Of a DNA stretch of 55,119 nt, positions 6,706-15,571 are shown in pieces. The stretch spans positions 1-55,119 of the forward strand of contig JBAZEP010000007.1 of the NCBI GenBank assembly GCA_041653835.1, in the 5' to 3' direction. Below the pieces are notes generated by a model that saw nothing but the letters and a program-made list of their open reading frames with translations, searched no databases and was not told the DNA's origin. The stretch's first letter is position 1, and the number at the start of each line of letters is the position of its first letter. Both the position numbers and the translations under genes were made by a program. The DNA is from UBA10183 sp041653835. Its GTDB lineage: Bacteria > Omnitrophota > Gorgyraeia > Gorgyraeales > Gorgyraeaceae.

Positions 6706-8453
6706 TTTTTATCCTTTGATGATATAAGGTCTATTAGCATATTCGATCTTAATTCTTCAAGCGGTAAGAAAGGCTCTTGCTCCTCTATGGGCCTATTGAC
6801 TGATAATTTAGGCGAGACCTTTTCTTTAGGGCTTATGTCTATTTCCAAAAACATGGCACGGTCATCTTTAAAAAGCCTGGTAAGCGCTTTAGCGATCTCA
6901 TTTCCACGACTGATCTTCTGGACAGGTAAACAATAAGCAGCTACAACGCGCTGGAAATCAGGACAGCTGTAACCTATGACAGTAGACTGGAATCTGGAAT
7001 TAAAATATTGTTCCTGGAATTGCCTGACCATGCCATAACAGCGATTATTTATCAATATCACCTTGATAGGAAGTTTATAATGGCAGATGGTCTGAAGTTC
7101 CTGTATATTCAACTGAAAACCTCCATCCCCGTTTATTGATACTACTATCCTTCCAGGATCAGCAAAAGAAGCGCCTATTGCCATGGATAAGCTTGAACCC
7201 ATAGCGCCCGCGCCTCCCTGTGTAAGGAATCTCTGTTCTTTTTTTATCTTCAATGCCTGGGCAGCCCAGATCTGGTTCTGGCCCACATCAGCCGAGACTA
7301 CACAACTATCGGGAAGATACTTTGATAATTCATGGATAAAGAGGTCTGGGTGAATAGCGCTTCCTTTAGTTGTATAAGAAGAATACTTTTTCTTATAACT
7401 GGCTACGATATTTTTCCATGGCTTTATTTTAGATCTATCATACTTTCCCATATATTTATTCAACATCCCCAAAAAATCTTTTATATCGCAATGTAAAGCC
7501 AAGTCTACTTTTCTTTTATTATTCAATTCATGCATGTCTATATCCACATGAAAGATCTTGGCTCCTCTGGCGAATGTCTCTGGTATAGTACCAGTCTGAC
7601 GAGTATCTAATCTCGCGCCTAAGATCATGAGCAAGTCACTATTAGCAGTTGTCAGATTAGCGCATCTATTCCCGTAAGTGCCTATCATGCCTGAAAATTC
7701 ACTGTTATCATGACTAAAACCATCTATTCCCATCAAAGAAGACACTACTGGAATGCCTGTATGTTTTATGAATTTAGATAGTTCGTTATGGGCTTTTGAA
7801 AGCCTGAGCCCTCCTCCAATAAGGACAACTGGCCTGGATGAGGATTTTACTAATCCGATCACTTTTTTTATTTGGCTGATATCGGGTTTTTTAATTATTT
7901 TATCCGCATGAAAAACTTCTAATGATCCCGGGTCTATATCCGCTCGCTGGACATTCATAGGTATATCTATCAGAACAGGGCCAGGACGTCCGGACTTGGC
8001 TATATAGAACGCTTTTTCAAGATAGTAACGTATTTTTTTTGGATCAGTAACAAGCACCGCGTACTTTGTAATAGGTTTTACCAAATTCACGATATCTGTT
8101 TCCTGAAACCCTACCTGTCTTACAGGCTTATCGAATTTGAATTCATAGGTATTGACCTGGCCAGTTATAAATACGCACGGTATAGAGTCAAAAAAACAGC
8201 TCGCTATGCCAGTCAATAGATTAGTAGCCCCAGGCCCGCTCGTAGCCATGGCTACCCCTATATTCCCGCTTGAACGAGCAAAACCTTCTGCAGCAAAAGC
8301 AGCTGCTTGCTCATGATGCATGGATACGACACTTATGTCTTTTCTGCTATAAAGTGAATCCAAAAGATGCGTAATAGACCCTCCGCAGACTTCAAAAACA
8401 TGCGTCACATCTTTTGAAACAAGGTAATTTATTATATAGTCTGATAATTTCAC
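6702..8453 (-). CDS. ThDP-dependent acetolactate synthase-like enzyme, probable YerE-type sugar acetyl-adding enzyme
   Basis: The 583-residue protein has the three-domain layout of acetohydroxyacid synthases. The catalytic Glu48 lies in SMHHEQAAAFAAEG. A central nucleotide/FAD-type domain contains VVLIGGGLR. The ThDP motif runs from GDGG at residue 442 to NN at 469-470. In this position, between rfbF-rfbG-SDR and rfbH, it matches the role of YerE. YerE is a ThDP flavoenzyme that decarboxylates pyruvate and adds the two-carbon unit to C4 of CDP-3,6-dideoxy-4-keto-glucose in yersiniose biosynthesis. Plain IlvB is less likely because there is no small subunit or branched-chain gene nearby. The start is GTG 8453. 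The family is sure; the substrate is inferred from context. Confidence 0.8.
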   Translation of the reverse strand: MKLSDYIINYLVSKDVTHVFEVCGGSITHLLDSLYSRKDISVVSMHHEQAAAFAAEGFARSSGNIGVAMATSGPGATNLLTGIASCFFDSIPCVFITGQVNTYEFKFDKPVRQVGFQETDIVNLVKPITKYAVLVTDPKKIRYYLEKAFYIAKSGRPGPVLIDIPMNVQRADIDPGSLEVFHADKIIKKPDISQIKKVIGLVKSSSRPVVLIGGGLRLSKAHNELSKFIKHTGIPVVSSLMGIDGFSHDNSEFSGMIGTYGNRCANLTTANSDLLMILGARLDTRQTGTIPETFARGAKIFHVDIDMHELNNKRKVDLALHCDIKDFLGMLNKYMGKYDRSKIKPWKNIVASYKKKYSSYTTKGSAIHPDLFIHELSKYLPDSCVVSADVGQNQIWAAQALKIKKEQRFLTQGGAGAMGSSLSMAIGASFADPGRIVVSINGDGGFQLNIQELQTICHYKLPIKVILINNRCYGMVRQFQEQYFNSRFQSTVIGYSCPDFQRVVAAYCLPVQKISRGNEIAKALTRLFKDDRAMFLEIDISPKEKVSPKLSVNRPIEEQEPFLPLEELRSNMLIDLISSKDKK

Positions 8454-8455
8454 AG

Positions 8456-9409
8456 TTAAGATCGGTTGTAAGACGCTATGTTCTCTTTGAACCAGTTAAT
8501 GTCTTTCTCTAGACCACACGCCAGATCATATTTTGGCTTCCATTTTAATATCCTATAAGTTTTGGATATATCTGCTTGCCAGCGCTTAGGCTCAAGCCTT
8601 GGGTTATCCATTTTCTTCCATCCTGGCCTGACTTTAGCTCCTGTCAAACTGATCACTTCTCGCACAATATCTCCTACGCTATGCTGTTTTCCAGAAGCTA
8701 TATTGAATATCTCTCCACTCGCCTTGTCTTTACTATAGATCATCTTTTCATATGCGCTGATAACGTCTTCTATAAAAATAAAATCCCTGACATTTTTAGA
8801 AGAAGTCAACCCTGGATCTTTAGCCTTGAGACAGGATAAGATCAAGTAAGGAACTAAGCGGTTTTTTTCTTCATAATAGCCGTAAGGAGAGAATAACCTG
8901 GCAGTGACAATAGGCATATTTTCTTTTTTAGCCATAGCGCTACAATACATAGAAGCAGCTGCTTTAGAAACTCCGTATAAAGTAACTGGCTCTAATGGGT
9001 CTGACTCCTTCATGGGCGTTAATCTTATACCATATTCCGAAGAAGAGCTTGTATTTATAAGCAGCTCTAATCTGGTAGCCTTTAATGCATCGACCAGATT
9101 TATCGTAGCATTAAGATTTGTGCTGATTATTTTTGCATTATCATTTTGAAGGGTATTGCCTCCGTACGAAGCAGTATGGATAACAATTTCAGGCTTGGCA
9201 TGTTTTAGCGCTCTTTTTATCCCGCCAGGATCCATCAGATCGACAGCATGGTCTGAAAGATCTTTTAAGATATCCCTGATCCTCCATTTATCAGACCCTT
9301 TTCTTGCAAAGATATCCACCCTAGCGCATTTCTTTAAAAAATATCTCGCGAGATTCGAACCAATGAATCCCGTAGCGCCTGTGATCAGTATCCTTTTATT
9401 TTTTAACAT
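8456..9409 (-). CDS. NAD(P)-dependent SDR epimerase/reductase, candidate YerF-type reductase
   Basis: The 317-residue extended short-chain dehydrogenase has the Rossmann motif TGATGFIGSN near the N-terminus, a Ser-containing active-site strand (SSSSEYG) and the catalytic YxxxK (YGVSK). Members of this group act on nucleotide sugars as epimerases, dehydratases or C4 reductases. Its place between rfbG and the YerE-like gene, with a start overlapping the end of rfbG by 14 bases, suggests it reduces the product of that pathway: either the acetyl side chain, as YerF does, or the C4 ketone, as paratose or abequose synthases do. Sequence alone does not separate these options. Confidence 0.75.
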   Translation of the reverse strand: MLKNKRILITGATGFIGSNLARYFLKKCARVDIFARKGSDKWRIRDILKDLSDHAVDLMDPGGIKRALKHAKPEIVIHTASYGGNTLQNDNAKIISTNLNATINLVDALKATRLELLINTSSSSEYGIRLTPMKESDPLEPVTLYGVSKAAASMYCSAMAKKENMPIVTARLFSPYGYYEEKNRLVPYLILSCLKAKDPGLTSSKNVRDFIFIEDVISAYEKMIYSKDKASGEIFNIASGKQHSVGDIVREVISLTGAKVRPGWKKMDNPRLEPKRWQADISKTYRILKWKPKYDLACGLEKDINWFKENIASYNRS

Positions 9410-10361
9410 GCTTATACCATTCTATCGTACTTTTAAGGCCTTCATTCAAAGTATATTCCGGCATCCATCCCAAGACTTTCCTTGCCTTTTTAGAGCACAG
9501 ATACTGATGTTTTATCTCGTATTTAGCGCTATTCAATATCTCATAGTCAGGTTTTTGCCCAGCTAAATTATAAATATTCTTTGCCATCTCTATCACTGTA
9601 ATAGGATTTTCGTCACTGAAATTGAACGCTTCCCCGTATAGCCTTGATCTTTTCATTTTTTCCGCAAGCATGATATATCCATTGACTATATCCCCTACAT
9701 ATACATAATCACGAGTGAACTTACCGTCACTTCTTATTGTGAATTTTTTATTCTTTAATGCGCACCTGACAGCATCCGGGATGAGCCGTGAAAAATTCAG
9801 GTCCCCTGGCCCGTAGATATTACCGCATCGCGTCACGCAAACAGGGGTTTTATAAGTATTCCAATATGTATGACAAATGAGATCAGTGCAGCTCTTTGAG
9901 ACATCGTAAGGATGGGCTCCTTTTAAAGCAGCATCTTCCTTATAAGGCAATATCTTGTGACTGCCATAAGCTTTGTCGCTTGATGCCACCACAATCGCTT
10001 CTATGAACGACCTGGTTCTGGAAGATTCCAAGATATTCCACGTCCCTTCAATGTTTGACCTAAAAGCTTCGACAGGGTATTTATTAGCTCTCCCCACTAT
10101 TGCTTCAGCAGCTATATGGAAGATTACCTCTGGCTTATATTTGTTTATCACTCTTTTAACCAGCTCCATGTCGCTGATATCCCCTTTTATACAGACAATG
10201 TCTCGCCTAAGGCCTGATAATATAGAACCAGGCTTATCCTTTACCTTATCCAGCCCTACTATGTCCGCACCCAAAGCTAATAATGTCTTTGTCAGGTTAG
10301 ACCCTAAAAAACCTTCATGGCCAGTTATCAATACTTTTTTATCTTGCCAATATTTACTCAT
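9396..10361 (-). CDS. rfbG: CDP-glucose 4,6-dehydratase
   Basis: The SDR enzyme oxidises C4 and removes water across C5-C6 of CDP-glucose to give CDP-4-keto-6-deoxyglucose. Diagnostic segments are the nucleotide-binding GHEGFLGSN, VASSDKAYGS, HPYDVSKSCTDLI (with catalytic Tyr and Lys) and RCGNIYGPGDLNFSRLIPD, all characteristic of RfbG rather than of RmlB. The start is placed at ATG 10361, which overlaps the TGA of rfbF as ATGA; a few in-frame codons upstream are probably not translated. It feeds rfbH and the YerE-like enzyme. Confidence 0.93.
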   Translation of the reverse strand: MSKYWQDKKVLITGHEGFLGSNLTKTLLALGADIVGLDKVKDKPGSILSGLRRDIVCIKGDISDMELVKRVINKYKPEVIFHIAAEAIVGRANKYPVEAFRSNIEGTWNILESSRTRSFIEAIVVASSDKAYGSHKILPYKEDAALKGAHPYDVSKSCTDLICHTYWNTYKTPVCVTRCGNIYGPGDLNFSRLIPDAVRCALKNKKFTIRSDGKFTRDYVYVGDIVNGYIMLAEKMKRSRLYGEAFNFSDENPITVIEMAKNIYNLAGQKPDYEILNSAKYEIKHQYLCSKKARKVLGWMPEYTLNEGLKSTIEWYKHVKK

Positions 10362-11152
10362 TCCCAGACCTTCCAATCAGCTTTATTAGTATCCCATATA
10401 TGGTTCAATATGCCATATTCTCGCGGAGTATCTACACACTGCCAAAAACCATCATGCTTGTAAAACCCGAGCTGTTTATCCTTGACCATCTTCGGCAATA
10501 TCTCTGTTTCTAGTACAAGATCGTCCCCTGGCCTAAAATATTCTTTTATTACGCCTTTATTGAAAAGCATGAACCCGCCATTTATTAAACCTGCGCCTAC
10601 GTTAGGCTTTTCATTGAACTCGATGATCTTATGCCCTGATATTTCCATTTCCCCGAACCTGCCTGAAGGATGAACTCCTGTTATGGTCCCGGCAAAGCCT
10701 GTCTCTTTATGTGTTTTCAAGAGCGCTTTGATATCTATATTAGCGACCCCATCCCCATATGTAACGCTGAACATGTCGCAATCTTCCAGATATTTTTTCG
10801 CATTCCATATCCTGGCCCCTGTCTGGGCATTATCTCCGGTCTCTACCATTGTAATGTTCCAGTCGGACTCATCATTAAGCTTATGATATCTTATTGAGCC
10901 AGCATCCCCAAGCTTTACGCTTATATCCGATATCTTAGCATAATAATTAAGGAAGAATTCCTTAATGACCCAACCTTTGTAACCCAGGCACAGCACAAAA
11001 TCCTTTATACCATAATAAGCGTATATCTTCATTATATGCCAGATGATCGGCATATTGCCTATAGTCAGCATCGGTTTAGGCAACACCTCAGAAACATCCC
11101 TGATCCTAGACCCCTGCCCGCCGCATAATATAACTGCTTTTATTTTGGACAT
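10358..11152 (-). CDS. rfbF: Glucose-1-phosphate cytidylyltransferase
   Basis: The enzyme makes CDP-glucose from CTP and glucose-1-phosphate, the entry step to CDP-linked 3,6-dideoxyhexoses. The N-terminal nucleotidyltransferase signature is AVILCGGQGSRIRD followed by LPKPMLTIGNMPI and WHIMKIYAYYGIKDFVL, typical of RfbF. The metal site is in YGDGVANID. The start at ATG 11152 is chosen because a strong AGGAGG-type ribosome-binding site lies just before it (ACAGGAGGGAAAATG); an upstream TTG is unlikely. It is the first gene of the cassette that runs down to asnB and has a probable promoter in the gap behind it. Confidence 0.94.
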   Translation of the reverse strand: MSKIKAVILCGGQGSRIRDVSEVLPKPMLTIGNMPIIWHIMKIYAYYGIKDFVLCLGYKGWVIKEFFLNYYAKISDISVKLGDAGSIRYHKLNDESDWNITMVETGDNAQTGARIWNAKKYLEDCDMFSVTYGDGVANIDIKALLKTHKETGFAGTITGVHPSGRFGEMEISGHKIIEFNEKPNVGAGLINGGFMLFNKGVIKEYFRPGDDLVLETEILPKMVKDKQLGFYKHDGFWQCVDTPREYGILNHIWDTNKADWKVWE

Positions 11153-11197
11153 TTTCCCTCCTGTCGTTACTAGCTGACACAATACTATAATCTTAAT

Positions 11198-11226
11198 ATT
11201 TTAGCACGTTTATCCCTAACTACCAA
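11198..11226 (-). promoter_or_regulatory. Probable promoter of the CDP-sugar cassette
   Basis: TTGGTA (11226-11221) and TAAAAT (11203-11198) are spaced 17 bp on the minus strand, about 45 bp before the rfbF start. The 93-bp gap is among the larger ones in the low-G+C part, which suggests that the eight genes from rfbF to asnB can be transcribed separately. Confidence 0.45.
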
Positions 11227-11245
11227 TTGAGAACATATTATCTAT

Positions 11246-12364
11246 CTAATAAATAATATTGATATTATTTTCATACAACTTCTCTAATTGATCGATGTAA
11301 AATTCTGGAGTAAAGGATCTTATCATATTAGTCTTAGTCGAAGGCGCAGCGCAATTGTTTTTACTGGCAATAGCCTCGATAATAGTTATTGATAATGCCT
11401 TAGCATTATTAGGAGCTACTAAAGTGATGGATGGAAATTCCTTTGCTATTTCTCGGATACCACCTATATCAGAAGCTATGCAAGGAACGTTCATATATAC
11501 AGCTTCTATCAACGCTATACCAAAACCTTCATTGAGCGATGGCATCACAAACAGGTCAAGAGATTTCAAAAAATCCGCGATATTTATCACCTTACCCATA
11601 AAAACCACTTGCTCCCCCACACCCAGCTCTTTGCTTAGTTCTTTAAGCTGCTTATCCAGAGGGCCATAACCCGCTATTAATAGTTTTGCATTTTTATGGA
11701 TGTTGAGGACTTCCTCAAAAGCCTTCAATAGAACACTATGGCCTTTCTCTTTTCGCAAATTGCCTACTACTCCGACAACAAAATCATCTGCGCTAAGACC
11801 TAAGCTTTTTCTTGCCTCTATCCTTGTAACATTTGACCTTAATGCATTTGGATCTATGCAATTATAGATCACTTCTATTTTATCAAATCCAATCCCTTCC
11901 TGCGTTACTATGAATTCTTTAACGCTATTAGAGGGAACTATTATCTTACAAGTATATTTTGCTAGCCATATGTCTATTGCAATATGATACCACCTTTTCC
12001 AGGTATACATGCCATGTTCTTCCGTAATAACTGGTATTTTTGTAAGCATCCCTGCTAGACGAGCATGAAAATTAGCATTGAATAAAGCGCTATGGATCAA
12101 ATCTGGCTTTAAGCTTTTTACTAATCTATACAGCCTATACGTTGCTATTAAATTATAAAATTTATCACTTAGATTGAAAACAATTACATCTCCGCCTCTT
12201 TTTATTATCTTATCTCCTATCGTGCCTCTTTTTTTGATGCAACAGTATGTTACTGAATAATCGTTCTTATTAATATGCTTCTCTACAATAAATTTGAGCT
12301 GCTCGGCCCCTCCTAGTGTCAGATCTTGCAGAACAAAAAGTATTTTTTTCTTAGGCTTTACCAT
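11246..12364 (-). CDS. Family 4 glycosyltransferase (GT-B)
   Basis: The 372-residue protein has the GT-B opening (FVLQDLTLGGAEQLKF), a central VVGVVGNLRKEKGHSVLLKAF strand-loop that binds the nucleotide donor, and the C-terminal EX7E-type region SLNEGFGIALIEAVY followed by PCIASDIGGIREI. This is typical of GT4 retaining transferases in lipopolysaccharide and exopolysaccharide loci. Donor and acceptor cannot be read from sequence. It is the last gene of the preceding block before the rfbF promoter. Confidence 0.88.
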   Translation of the reverse strand: MVKPKKKILFVLQDLTLGGAEQLKFIVEKHINKNDYSVTYCCIKKRGTIGDKIIKRGGDVIVFNLSDKFYNLIATYRLYRLVKSLKPDLIHSALFNANFHARLAGMLTKIPVITEEHGMYTWKRWYHIAIDIWLAKYTCKIIVPSNSVKEFIVTQEGIGFDKIEVIYNCIDPNALRSNVTRIEARKSLGLSADDFVVGVVGNLRKEKGHSVLLKAFEEVLNIHKNAKLLIAGYGPLDKQLKELSKELGVGEQVVFMGKVINIADFLKSLDLFVMPSLNEGFGIALIEAVYMNVPCIASDIGGIREIAKEFPSITLVAPNNAKALSITIIEAIASKNNCAAPSTKTNMIRSFTPEFYIDQLEKLYENNINIIY

Positions 12365-12375
12365 GTGTTTGTATT

Positions 12376-13284
12376 TTATACAGCCTTAGCAGCGATTAAG
12401 ACCATATTTCCGCTTAGATAGTTAATAAAAGTCAAAGGATATCGAAAAAACATATTATTTCTGTTCTCTATGATTAAAAAATCTTTTGCTAGATCCTTAA
12501 TTATATGCTTATCTTTTTCTTTGTTTGCGCTGTTACTACCTGAACTTGACTTGGAAGTTTTAAACATATGAATATATTTATGCAGCGGCTTTCCTACCTC
12601 GCCCCAAATAAAATTCATTGGAAAAGTTTTCTCTATCGTAAATCCATTTTTTTCAAAATAAGGCTTTAGAGAAGCTACATCAAAAAAATATTCGCAAAAT
12701 CTATATTTATCTGGAGATACTTCATCGAGTTTACAGTCATTGTAATTCTTTTGTAAAATACCCTTTTTTTCGCTGATAGACCTCATATTAAAATATACCT
12801 TTCTTAAGAAATTCACATATGGGACCGTTGCAAGAAAAAGCCCTCCGGTCTTAAGCACACGCCTGGCCTCTTTTATCACAATATCCGGTCCTTGCTCAAA
12901 ATGCTCTATTACTCCTCCAGAAAAATAGCAGTCAAAAAACTGATCCTCAAACGATAACTTAGTCACATCGCCTTCATAGACAGGCAGGCTGCCATCAATA
13001 TCTTTTATCCGCTTTATCGTCTCCGCTGAAAAATCTACACCTATTATATCATAACCCATCTTACGATAAGCAAATACATACTTTCCAGTACCACATCCTC
13101 CTTCAAGAATCCTTTTGGGCGGCTTTGGAAAATATTTTTTAAAAAATATGGAAAGATAATCCTTATCCGCTTTTTTAAAGAGTTCGGTAAGATCTTCTGC
13201 ATTATCCCATCTTTCGGTCCACGATTCAACATCCTGACCACAGTACCCTGACTCCCCTTCTCTTCTAAATGATTTAATGATCAT
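12376..13284 (-). CDS. Class I SAM-dependent methyltransferase
   Basis: The 302-residue protein has motif I ILEGGCGTGKYVFAY, followed by YDIIGVDFSAETI (ribose-binding acidic loop), FFDCYFSGGVIEHF and ARRVLKTGGLFLATVPY, the standard order of Methyltransf_11/25-type enzymes. The N-terminal YCGQDVESWTERWDN segment and the C-terminal extension with a hydrophobic end are family-specific but unassigned. It sits between a flippase and a GT4 gene, so a sugar or lipid-linked glycan is the likely acceptor (inference). Confidence 0.8.
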   Translation of the reverse strand: MIIKSFRREGESGYCGQDVESWTERWDNAEDLTELFKKADKDYLSIFFKKYFPKPPKRILEGGCGTGKYVFAYRKMGYDIIGVDFSAETIKRIKDIDGSLPVYEGDVTKLSFEDQFFDCYFSGGVIEHFEQGPDIVIKEARRVLKTGGLFLATVPYVNFLRKVYFNMRSISEKKGILQKNYNDCKLDEVSPDKYRFCEYFFDVASLKPYFEKNGFTIEKTFPMNFIWGEVGKPLHKYIHMFKTSKSSSGSNSANKEKDKHIIKDLAKDFLIIENRNNMFFRYPLTFINYLSGNMVLIAAKAV

Positions 13285-13338
13285 TATCCGCTCCCACTAT
13301 TCTTTCTAGTTAACTTCGCATGCTCAAAACAGTCAAAC

Positions 13339-14661
13339 TTATTTAAAAAAATAAAACATATCATTAAATGAATTTTTTATGACATTGAAATCTGATGCCT
13401 TTAATATAAATATTTCCTTTAATTTGAACCGAGTTTGTATGATAAAAAGTGTCAAAAATATTAAAAAACAAACTAAATACGATACGCTGGAAGCAATAGC
13501 GCCTCCGGAAGAATGCATAGTCGGGATAAGCATATAACACAAAACTATTTTGACCGCCAGGACAACAAATAAAACCGCTGTTATGATGCCAGGCCTGCCG
13601 ATAGCTTGAAAATATGATGAAAATAGATAATATGTAGAGATCGATATCATGCCGGGCAGTAAAAGATATGTTAGTTTTATAGAATCCGCATACATGACTC
13701 CATAAGCCAATGGTAAAATATACCTGATAGAAGCAAAAAATAACACAGATGCTCCAAGAGTCAGCATCATAGACATCCTTAATATGAATAAAAATCTTTT
13801 GCCTGCATCTTGATCTGACATATAAGCAAGTTTAGGAAACAGGACTGTACCTGTAGATTCTGGTATAAACAATAATAACTCTGCGAATGATAATGCTACT
13901 GAATAAAAACCAACCTCGCTCATATTTGAATAGTAGCTTAAAAAAAATGAATCTACTCTGTATAATATTAGCGTCAATATGGGCACTAAAAAAACTTTTT
14001 TCCCATAGCTGAATAACGTAGCTATGCTTATCTTATTTATGGCTTTGACATTATGATCATCTTGGATCTCTTTGGACCTAAAAATCATGACCAGATACAT
14101 AACGGATATTAATAGATAAGATAAAAGAAAAGCTAGCAGCGCTCCAAAAAGCCCCATTTTTAGAATAACGACTAGTACGATAAAATTTACTACCATCAGC
14201 AAGAATATGGCTATATTTAAAAAATTAAAAGAAATAAATTTATTGAATCCCATTAAAATAGCACTGTTTAATCTTGATATATTTATAAAAGGTATCGCAA
14301 ATGCGATTATAAACAGATATCTGAATTTTAATTCTAGCAATTCATAAGATAAAAAATGCGCCCTATGCAGTCCTATAAGGATACAAGACATAAATAAGCT
14401 CATGATCATTATAACCATATTCGAGATCATTGCTATCTGCCTTCTGGAATATATCTTTTTACCCAAATAGTATATTACAGCGCTATCAATGCCTAACAAC
14501 GATACTGTAGCAAGTATTAATACTATTTGTATGAGTAAGTAATACGTGCCTTTTACGGAAGGCCCTAGGATCCTGGCTATATAAATAGAGATGAACAAGC
14601 TGGAAGCCAGGCATATTATTTTTGAGAACAACGTTAATACATTAGTTTTAAAGAAATTCAT
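13339..14661 (-). CDS. Polysaccharide flippase, Wzx/MATE-like (copy 1)
   Basis: The 440-residue polytopic membrane protein begins with KTNVLTLFSKIICLASSLF and ARILGPSVKGTYY, the signature of the polysaccharide-biosynthesis MATE-like family (Wzx/RfbX). Roughly 12-14 hydrophobic helices can be counted. It would move the undecaprenyl-linked repeat unit across the inner membrane. A second, divergent flippase is encoded at 31.8-33.1 kb, so the locus may hold two assembly modules. The neighbours are a deacetylase-like gene (two-base gap) and a methyltransferase. Confidence 0.88.
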   Translation of the reverse strand: MNFFKTNVLTLFSKIICLASSLFISIYIARILGPSVKGTYYLLIQIVLILATVSLLGIDSAVIYYLGKKIYSRRQIAMISNMVIMIMSLFMSCILIGLHRAHFLSYELLELKFRYLFIIAFAIPFINISRLNSAILMGFNKFISFNFLNIAIFLLMVVNFIVLVVILKMGLFGALLAFLLSYLLISVMYLVMIFRSKEIQDDHNVKAINKISIATLFSYGKKVFLVPILTLILYRVDSFFLSYYSNMSEVGFYSVALSFAELLLFIPESTGTVLFPKLAYMSDQDAGKRFLFILRMSMMLTLGASVLFFASIRYILPLAYGVMYADSIKLTYLLLPGMISISTYYLFSSYFQAIGRPGIITAVLFVVLAVKIVLCYMLIPTMHSSGGAIASSVSYLVCFLIFLTLFIIQTRFKLKEIFILKASDFNVIKNSFNDMFYFFK

Positions 14662-14662
14662 A

Positions 14663-15571
14663 TTACTTTATTATAGTCCTTATATGTGAAAGTTTGCAAA
14701 ACTCCGCGCCTATTTTTTTACAGTACTTCAACACATCTTCTATTTTACTGATAAGACTATTACAACCCTCCATACTACTGGCATACGGGCTGGCTCCTGG
14801 ATAGAATTCCATACTGTGAAACATCATATTCAGAACTATCGCGTTATCATGACTGCGTATTTTAATGACTTTGTCCATAAGCTGTTTCATATCTTTAACA
14901 CTGCTGAAGGACGGCCTCAGCCAAGTAGCTCGATTAAAAACTGCTTCTAAGATATTCATAGACATTATCGTGACAGGAACTTCCAGCAGATTACCAGAAT
15001 CCTTGATATTCTTTATGAAATATGGTTGTTCTCGTAAATTTCTAAAATCAGGGCCGCCTATCTTCTCCCATGAGATCCCTGGGGTCACGCTCGTATCAAT
15101 TAAATATCCCAATTTAGACAAAGAACTAGCTGTCGCTAAACTAAAACCGAATTTACCTCCTCTATAGACTAAAGGCGCATATCCTATTCTTTCCTGAAAT
15201 AACTTAGTAAGATTACTGATCTTTTCCATCTCAATCACAGGATCATAGTTATTTGAGAATTCACTCGAAGTCGTTCCTGAGTATTTATAATATTTTTTTT
15301 GGGGCTCTACATATTCCGGATGCAGATGAGTCCCAAGTTCGCATCTATCAATACTCTTAAGGATATTAATAGATACATCGTCTTCCAGAACTTCTGCTGT
15401 TAATAGATATGTGCCTATGGCCCCATATCTTTCGAACAGTGGTTGTATTGTACGCGGTATAGACTCTGTGAGCGACTTAAATGTAAGCGGATCTGATTTC
15501 TTCCAATTAAAAGAATGGTCTGCTTCCGTATCAATCGTGATCACAAAATAAATTTTTGCGCTGTTCTTCAT
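14663..15571 (-). CDS. Polysaccharide deacetylase-like (WalW-type) protein
   Basis: The 302-residue protein starts with FVITIDTEADHSF, supplying the Asp of the NodB-type metal site, and has the matching metal-binding HLHPEYVEP at about residue 95, so the core triad of carbohydrate esterase family 4 looks present. Late in the protein, MMFHSMEFYPGASPY supplies another conserved His region. Such proteins near O-antigen genes are often labelled WalW. The start is set at ATG 15571, whose ATGA overlaps the preceding stop. It could remove acetyl groups from HexNAc residues of the glycan; a non-catalytic role cannot be excluded. Confidence 0.72.
   Translation of the reverse strand: MKNSAKIYFVITIDTEADHSFNWKKSDPLTFKSLTESIPRTIQPLFERYGAIGTYLLTAEVLEDDVSINILKSIDRCELGTHLHPEYVEPQKKYYKYSGTTSSEFSNNYDPVIEMEKISNLTKLFQERIGYAPLVYRGGKFGFSLATASSLSKLGYLIDTSVTPGISWEKIGGPDFRNLREQPYFIKNIKDSGNLLEVPVTIMSMNILEAVFNRATWLRPSFSSVKDMKQLMDKVIKIRSHDNAIVLNMMFHSMEFYPGASPYASSMEGCNSLISKIEDVLKYCKKIGAEFCKLSHIRTIIK

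Noticed and set aside
6702..8453. Ordinary acetolactate synthase (IlvB) for branched-chain amino acids
   Set aside because: No small subunit or ilv/leu gene is nearby, and the gene is embedded between CDP-sugar genes with overlapping ends; kept only as an alternative.
13285..13338. Promoter TTGACT-N17-TTAACT before the methyltransferase gene at 12.4-13.3 kb
   Set aside because: The -10 match is only three of six, and the gene probably is transcribed from upstream.
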